Positions 58,952-64,000 of a stretch of DNA of 64,000 bases are shown here, piece by piece. A model generated the notes under the pieces. That model did no database searches. It saw nothing but the letters and a program-made list of their open reading frames with translations, and had not been told where the DNA came from. This DNA is from Janibacter limosus. GTDB lineage: Bacteria; Actinomycetota; Actinomycetes; Actinomycetales; Dermatophilaceae. The stretch is taken from assembly GCF_004295485.1 (NCBI RefSeq), contig NZ_CP036164.1, positions 1,798,001 to 1,862,000 on the forward strand, in the 5' to 3' direction. How positions within the stretch are numbered: the first letter of the stretch is position 1; each line of letters opens with the position of its first letter. The position numbers and the translations under genes were made by a program.

Positions 58952-58992
58952 CGAAGGGAGGCGCCCACCACAAAAGTGAGCGCCTCCCTTCG
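58952..58992. terminator. Bidirectional hairpin between the tgpA-like and sigma factor genes
   Basis: Perfect 13-bp arms CGAAGGGAGGCGC and GCGCCTCCCTTCG with a 15-base loop that includes CACAAAAGTG. It lies between convergent genes and again carries the CGAAGGG heptamer. Confidence 0.82.
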
Positions 58993-59006
58993 AACTGTGT
59001 GCGACC

Positions 59007-60551
<1,545 letters not shown>

Positions 60552-60655
60552 CAACAACCTTTCGTCACGGGGGATGTCGCCGGGTGATCGATGAGGTTGG
60601 CGTGAGAGCCTCATCGACCCGACTCGCCCGGACGTTGTGCGTTGGGCTCAGCACC

Positions 60656-60661
60656 ATTATA
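60656..60661 (-). promoter_or_regulatory. Consensus -10 hexamer upstream of the sigma factor gene
   Basis: TATAAT on the minus strand lies in TTTTATAATGG, a striking AT island. No good -35 is visible 16-18 bases upstream. Transcription would start near 60649, giving a leader of about 98 bases. Confidence 0.55.
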
Positions 60662-60685
60662 AAACGAGTCTGCCCCGAACGCCGC

Positions 60686-60711
60686 AGCGGGCGCCCCGAA
60701 GGGCGCCCGCT
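60686..60711 (-). terminator. Terminator hairpin downstream of the universal stress protein gene
   Basis: Perfect 11-bp arms AGCGGGCGCCC and GGGCGCCCGCT enclose tetraloop CGAA. It ends 18 bases beyond the stop of the gene at 60729 and 25 bases upstream of the sigma factor -10, isolating the two units. Confidence 0.82.
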
Positions 60712-60728
60712 GGTGGTCGATCGGGAGA

Positions 60729-61127
60729 TCAGCGCGCCTTGACGGCGAGCACGTCGCAGGGTGCGTCGAGCAGCACCCGCTGCGCGTTGGAGCCCAGGAT
60801 CAGCTTGCCCACCGGCGTCCGCTTGCGCAGACCGATGATGATCAGGCTGGCGTCGGTCTCCTCGGCGACCACGATGAGGTCCTCTGCCGGCTCCTTGCCG
60901 CGGACGAGTCCGCGGACCTCGCCCTCGACGCCCGCCTCCTCGAGACGGCTGCGCACCTGCTTGAGGTCATCTTCGTTCTTGCGGGCGCTGTCGCCGCTCA
61001 GGCTGGTGCCCCCTCGGTCGGAGTGGATGACGACGAGGTTGTCCTTGCGCAGGCGGCACTCCTCGAAGGCTCGCTCGAGCGCGGCCTCGCCTTCCTTGGT
61101 GGACACGTATCCCACGACGATCGTCAT
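60729..61127 (-). CDS. Universal stress protein (UspA family)
   Basis: 132 residues, a single Usp domain. It begins MTIVVGYVSTKEGEAALERA and ends with GLRKRTPVGKLILGSNAQRV and LLDAPCDVLAVKAR. In the ATP-binding class the C-terminal motif is G-x2-G-x9-G-S/T; here the second Gly is Lys, a form common in related actinobacteria, so nucleotide binding is uncertain. AGGAG lies seven bases before the ATG. It follows metX by 73 bases on the same strand. Confidence 0.9.
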   Translation of the reverse strand: MTIVVGYVSTKEGEAALERAFEECRLRKDNLVVIHSDRGGTSLSGDSARKNEDDLKQVRSRLEEAGVEGEVRGLVRGKEPAEDLIVVAEETDASLIIIGLRKRTPVGKLILGSNAQRVLLDAPCDVLAVKAR

Positions 61128-61200
61128 CGTTGCTCCTCGGCAGATCTACTGGTGCGGATGGACCTGCGCCAGACGCTACACCGCGCCGGCGTGACCTGTC

Positions 61201-62361
61201 TCACTCCGTGCTCGTCGTGTCGTGCGCGCTTGCGCCCGAGACGACCTCGCGCAGGAGCGTGGCCACCTGATCGGTCTCGGTGAGGAAGCCGTCGTGCCCG
61301 ACGATCGAGCTGATCGTCGCGAGCTCGGACTCGGGGTGCGCCAGCGCCACCTCCCGCGACAACCGCGGCGGGTAGAGCCGGTCGGAGTCGACGGGGACGA
61401 GTACCAGACGACCGGCGAAGGGGGCCAGTGCCGCGGACAGCCCGCCGCGTCCTCGACCGATGTCGTGGGAGTTCATCGCCTCGGACAGCACGATGTAGGA
61501 GTTGGCGTCGAAGCGTCCGGCGAGCTTGCTGCCGTGGTGGTCCATGTAGCTCTCGATCGTGTAGCGCGGCCGGCCGCTCTCCCCCGGCGCCTCGTCCTGC
61601 GCGTCGCGGCCGAAGCGCTCGTGCAGCTCGAGCTCGCTGCGGTAGGTGACGTGCGCGATGCGCCGCGCGATCCCGAGCCCGACCTCGGGGCCCTGCGCGT
61701 TGTCGTAGTAGTCGCCACCGGCGAACCACGGGTCGTTCTGGATCGCGAGGATCTGGGCCTGGCTCCAGGCGATCTGCTCTGCCGTCGCGTAGCCGCTCGA
61801 GGCCAGCGCCACGGCGGTGCGCACCCGGTCGGGGAAGGACGCGACCCACTCGAGCGTGCGCATGCCCCCCATCGACCCGCCGACCACGGTGTGCCACCGG
61901 TCGATCCCGAGGGCATCGGCCAGTCGCGCCTCGGCGGCGACCTGGTCACGGATGGTGACGCGGGGAAAGCGGCTGCCCCAGGGGCGACCATCGGCGGCGA
62001 GGGTGCCGGGACCCGTGCTGCCCTGGCAGCCGCCGAGGACGTTGACCGCGACGACGAAGTGCTCGTCGGTGTCGAGCAGGGCGCCGGGTCCGACGAGGTC
62101 CGGCCACCATCCGGCCGTGGGGTGGCCCGGACCGGTGGGGCCGACGACGTGGCTGTCGCCGGTGAGGGCGTGCTCGACGAGGATGGCGTTGTCCCGGGCC
62201 GGGTTGAGCTCGCCCCAGGTCTCGTAGGCGAGCACGACGTCGGGCAGGTGGTCCCCGGACTCGAGGGTGAGGTCACCGATCGCGTGGAAGATGCGGTCGC
62301 CCGGCGGGTCGCCGTCGCGCCACAGCGCGGTGCCCGTGGGGGGTGTGGTGGTAACACTCAT
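61201..62361 (-). CDS. metX: Homoserine O-acetyltransferase (MetX)
   Basis: 386 residues of the alpha/beta-hydrolase acyltransferase family. The nucleophile elbow GGSMGGMRTLEW has Ser163; Asp lies in VPVDSDRLYPP and His in IVGHDGFLTE. LAYETWGELNPARDNAILVEHALTGDSHV is the family N-terminal block (quoted in parts elsewhere). It commits homoserine to methionine synthesis. The ATG at 62361 has GGGAG eight bases upstream, and that site abuts the 3' strand of a SAM-IV-like riboswitch, implying feedback control by S-adenosylmethionine. Acetyl versus succinyl specificity cannot be read with certainty. Confidence 0.92.
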   Translation of the reverse strand: MSVTTTPPTGTALWRDGDPPGDRIFHAIGDLTLESGDHLPDVVLAYETWGELNPARDNAILVEHALTGDSHVVGPTGPGHPTAGWWPDLVGPGALLDTDEHFVVAVNVLGGCQGSTGPGTLAADGRPWGSRFPRVTIRDQVAAEARLADALGIDRWHTVVGGSMGGMRTLEWVASFPDRVRTAVALASSGYATAEQIAWSQAQILAIQNDPWFAGGDYYDNAQGPEVGLGIARRIAHVTYRSELELHERFGRDAQDEAPGESGRPRYTIESYMDHHGSKLAGRFDANSYIVLSEAMNSHDIGRGRGGLSAALAPFAGRLVLVPVDSDRLYPPRLSREVALAHPESELATISSIVGHDGFLTETDQVATLLREVVSGASAHDTTSTE

Positions 62362-62369
62362 CAGGATGA

Positions 62370-62484
62370 CTCCCGGCTCGCCTTGCCACATCACTGCGAT
62401 GCAGCCTGGTCATCACCCGGGGCACCCCGTCGCGAGGAGGGTTGCCGGCCAGCGAGCCGGGGCTTGACGCTGGCGCTCATGACC
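62370..62484 (-). ncRNA. SAM-IV-type riboswitch upstream of metX
   Basis: The minus strand reads GTCATGAGCGCCAGCG, TCAAGCCCCGGC, GCTGGCCGGCAACCCTCC, GGGGTGCCCCGGGTGA and GACCAGG in this order, matching the conserved core I recall for SAM-IV, a class found in actinomycetes. A 10-base segment CCCGGCTCGC (62461-62452) is complementary to GCGAGCCGGG (62381-62372), whose end overlaps the GGGAG ribosome binding site at 62374-62370. A -10-like TAGCAT (62498-62493) would start transcription at the aptamer edge. Ligand-dependent occlusion of translation is inference. Confidence 0.88.
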
Positions 62485-62539
62485 TGCCGACCATGCTAGC
62501 CGCAGGAGCGACCCGCGATCGAGCCCGGGTCCGGTGTGC

Positions 62540-62561
62540 GGACGGCCTCGCGCAGCCGTCC
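62540..62561 (-). terminator. Hairpin downstream of the DUF4192 gene
   Basis: Seven-bp stem GGACGGC / GCCGTCC with an eight-base loop, nine bases past the stop. It probably separates this gene from the metX promoter and riboswitch. Confidence 0.55.
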
Positions 62562-62569
62562 CGGTCGTC

Positions 62570-63637
62570 TCAGGCGGCCGGGTCCGGCACGGCCGCGAGC
62601 CCGGTCCGCTCCCACGGACGCACTCCCTCGGACAGCAGGCTGAGCAGCAGGTCCGCCAGGCTGTGCCCGGGGTCGACCTCGAGCGCGCGCTCCAGGCAGG
62701 TCCCCGCGACGGTGCCGTCACCGGTCCACCACGCGAGGAGTGCCGTGATGGTCAGGAGCGAGGGGGTCAGCTCCAGGGGCACGAGTCGCGTCAGCTCCCC
62801 CAGGCGCAGCCGCACGGCCATCAGGTCGTCCTGGTGCCCACTGCGGGCCGCGTCCACCCCCTCTGTCCAGGCGCACCGGGTGCTGGCGTGGCGGGCCCTG
62901 GTGATGTGGGGGGCGGAGAGGGCTGCCCACGAGATGGTGCCGGGGCACAGGACGGCCAGGAGCGCGTCGCGCCAGTCGACGTCGAGCACCGACGTGGCCA
63001 GGAGGTGCAGCTCGTCGTCGGTCAGGTCGGCCACGGCGAGCGCGCCGGCGGACGGATCCAGCACCCTCCCCCAGACCTGCGTGACCGCCTTGTCGTCCGG
63101 TGCACCGGACGTGCGCCCGGCCGCGGCCACGGCTGCGGCCCGGTGCTCGTCGCGCGCCGGCAGCGCGCCCCTGATCAGGTGGTCGCGGCTCGGCAGGGGG
63201 TAGACCCCCGCGTGGACGAAGGGGGCGACGGCCGGGACGTCCTCCGGCGGCGGCAGCGGACGCACGATCGTGGGCCCGCGCTGACCGGTGAGGTGACCGT
63301 GGCCGTCCCTGACGACGAGCTGGAGACCGACCTCGACGGCGACCTCGTCGGCGGCGGCCACGAGTGCCTCGACGAGGGGCGCGGACTCCCGGGCGTCGTC
63401 CTCGAAGGCGATGAGCATGATGCTCGTCGCGCCCTCGCGCACGGCGACCGACAGTGCGTGGCGGGCGACGGCGAGCCCGTCATGCGGGTCGTCGGGCAGG
63501 TCGTGGCGCTGCAGCATGCCGAACCGCGACTCCTGCATCACGACCAGGACGACGGACGGGCCCGGGTGGTACCCGAGCTGGTACGGGAGCAGGACGGCGA
63601 GCTCGAGCGGGTTGCGTGGTCTGGCGAAGGTTGTCAT
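62570..63637 (-). CDS. DUF4192 domain protein
   Basis: 355 residues. The N-terminal NPLELAVLLPYQLGYHPGPS is the typical opening of DUF4192, an actinobacterial family of unknown function. VREGATSIMLIAFEDDARES and a C-terminal Ala/Leu-rich helical region with LLAWWTGDGTVAGTCLERAL, a TPR-like helical hairpin, follow. No signal peptide or membrane segment. I used the ATG at 63637; the frame remains open upstream through a terminator hairpin, which argues against a longer start. Confidence 0.85.
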   Translation of the reverse strand: MTTFARPRNPLELAVLLPYQLGYHPGPSVVLVVMQESRFGMLQRHDLPDDPHDGLAVARHALSVAVREGATSIMLIAFEDDARESAPLVEALVAAADEVAVEVGLQLVVRDGHGHLTGQRGPTIVRPLPPPEDVPAVAPFVHAGVYPLPSRDHLIRGALPARDEHRAAAVAAAGRTSGAPDDKAVTQVWGRVLDPSAGALAVADLTDDELHLLATSVLDVDWRDALLAVLCPGTISWAALSAPHITRARHASTRCAWTEGVDAARSGHQDDLMAVRLRLGELTRLVPLELTPSLLTITALLAWWTGDGTVAGTCLERALEVDPGHSLADLLLSLLSEGVRPWERTGLAAVPDPAA

Positions 63638-63646
63638 GCATCGAAT

Positions 63647-63679
63647 CTGGCCCCTGCCGAGGTGCTCGGCAGGGGCCAG
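63647..63679 (-). terminator. Terminator hairpin downstream of the DUF1232-type gene
   Basis: Perfect 14-bp stem (CTGGCCCCTGCCGA and its complement) with loop GGTGC, 45 bases past the stop at 63724 and just upstream of the DUF4192 start. Confidence 0.82.
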
Positions 63680-63723
63680 GACGATGGTGTGGACGTGCCG
63701 TGAGGGCGCCCTGGGCCTGTGGA

Positions 63724-64000
63724 TCAGTCGGGCACGACGTACGACGGGACGGTCTGCTCCCTCGGGCCGTGGGCCGACGACTGCCGCGGCTGCTCCGCGG
63801 CCGAGGGGGTCCACTCCTCACGCGCTGTCATCCCCTGCTCCCAGGCGATGAAGTCCTCGGTCTCGCGCACGAGCGTGGCCGCGACCCACCCCATGACCAT
63901 CACGTCGTCGACGAGACCGAGCACGAGGAAGAGTCCCTCCGGCACGACGTCGATCGGCGAGACGATGTAGCCGACTCCGGCGAGCAGCATGAGCAGGCGG
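63724..64000 (-). CDS. DUF1232-type (YkvA-like) small membrane protein, N-terminus cut off
   Basis: The visible 91 residues lack the true start, which lies past the window edge; the frame is open to 64000. GVGYIVSPIDVVPEGLFLVL and GLVDDVMVMGWVAATL match the DUF1232 pattern (Y-hydrophobic-SPIDLIP, LGLLDD). One or two membrane segments are followed by a hydrophilic tail ending QTVPSYVVPD. Function unknown. Confidence 0.82.
   Translation of the reverse strand, partial: RLLMLLAGVGYIVSPIDVVPEGLFLVLGLVDDVMVMGWVAATLVRETEDFIAWEQGMTAREEWTPSAAEQPRQSSAHGPREQTVPSYVVPD

Noticed and set aside
60656..60664. Plus-strand TATAAAA as a promoter for a rightward gene
   Set aside because: No plus-strand gene follows; on the minus strand the same bases read TATAAT upstream of the sigma factor gene.

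Overview
The window is a gene-dense, high-GC (roughly 70%) chromosomal segment of an actinobacterium. An Intrasporangiaceae/Dermatophilaceae-type member of the Micrococcales (Janibacter-like) is my best guess. The pointers are: an actinobacterial mraZ-to-divIVA division and cell-wall cluster with sepF and DivIVA and without ftsA; a lysine/alanine-rich extension on the principal sigma factor; a SAM-IV-type riboswitch, a class known from actinomycetes; a TIGR03084 (mycothiol-isomerase-like fold) protein; many GTG starts with 4-base ATGA/GTGA overlaps; and MurE with the DNPR motif of diaminopimelate-type enzymes. I see no rRNA, tRNA, CRISPR array, insertion sequence or prophage. The genus is inference.

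Layout. 1-4286 (-): a LIV-type ABC importer (binding lipoprotein, two permeases, two ATPases, the last cut by the window edge) behind a near-consensus promoter with an inverted repeat at the expected transcription start. 4389-6193 (-): a MOSC protein and two small unrecognised proteins. 6356-10985 (+): an ABC-2 exporter, a DesK/DesR-like two-component pair with overlapping genes, and a secreted lipoprotein. 10987-23476: an acyl-CoA catabolic divergon. The minus arm carries an acyl-CoA dehydrogenase, an SDR and an acyl-CoA synthetase. The plus arm carries TIGR03084, an AtuA-like protein, an acyl-CoA dehydrogenase, carboxylase beta and alpha subunits, an enoyl-CoA hydratase and a TetR regulator. 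A 24-bp inverted repeat lies between the arms and overlaps the -35 of the minus arm. 23527-30617 (-): an S9 oligopeptidase overlapping dnaE, which is interrupted by a 448-residue LAGLIDADG intein. 30777-32321 (+): a second acyl-CoA synthetase.

32386-54066 (-): rluD-type synthase, lspA, a DksA/TraR zinc-finger protein, divIVA, yggT, sepF, yggS, pgeF, ftsZ, ftsQ, murC, murG, ftsW, murD, mraY, murF, murE, ftsI, ftsL-like, rsmH, mraZ. Transcription runs from mraZ towards rluD, with hairpin terminators after pgeF, sepF and divIVA. This block makes the UDP-MurNAc-pentapeptide and lipid II precursors and builds the division septum. 54390-58901 (+): a divergent MoxR ATPase, DUF58 and transglutaminase (TgpA-like) operon. 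59007-60551 (-): the principal sigma factor. 60729-62361 (-): a universal stress protein and metX, the latter preceded by a SAM-IV-like riboswitch whose 3' strand runs into the ribosome binding site. 62570-64000 (-): a DUF4192 protein and a DUF1232-type membrane protein cut by the window edge.

The most noteworthy items are the DnaE intein, the AtuA/acyl-CoA carboxylase divergon with its operator, the SAM-IV riboswitch geometry, MraZ-like repeat boxes in both orientations upstream of mraZ, exact tandem repeats in the rsmH leader, divIVA and ftsZ, and a CGAAGGG heptamer that recurs in terminator stems and genes. Core housekeeping calls are secure. Substrate assignments for the transporters and the acyl-CoA pathway are not.
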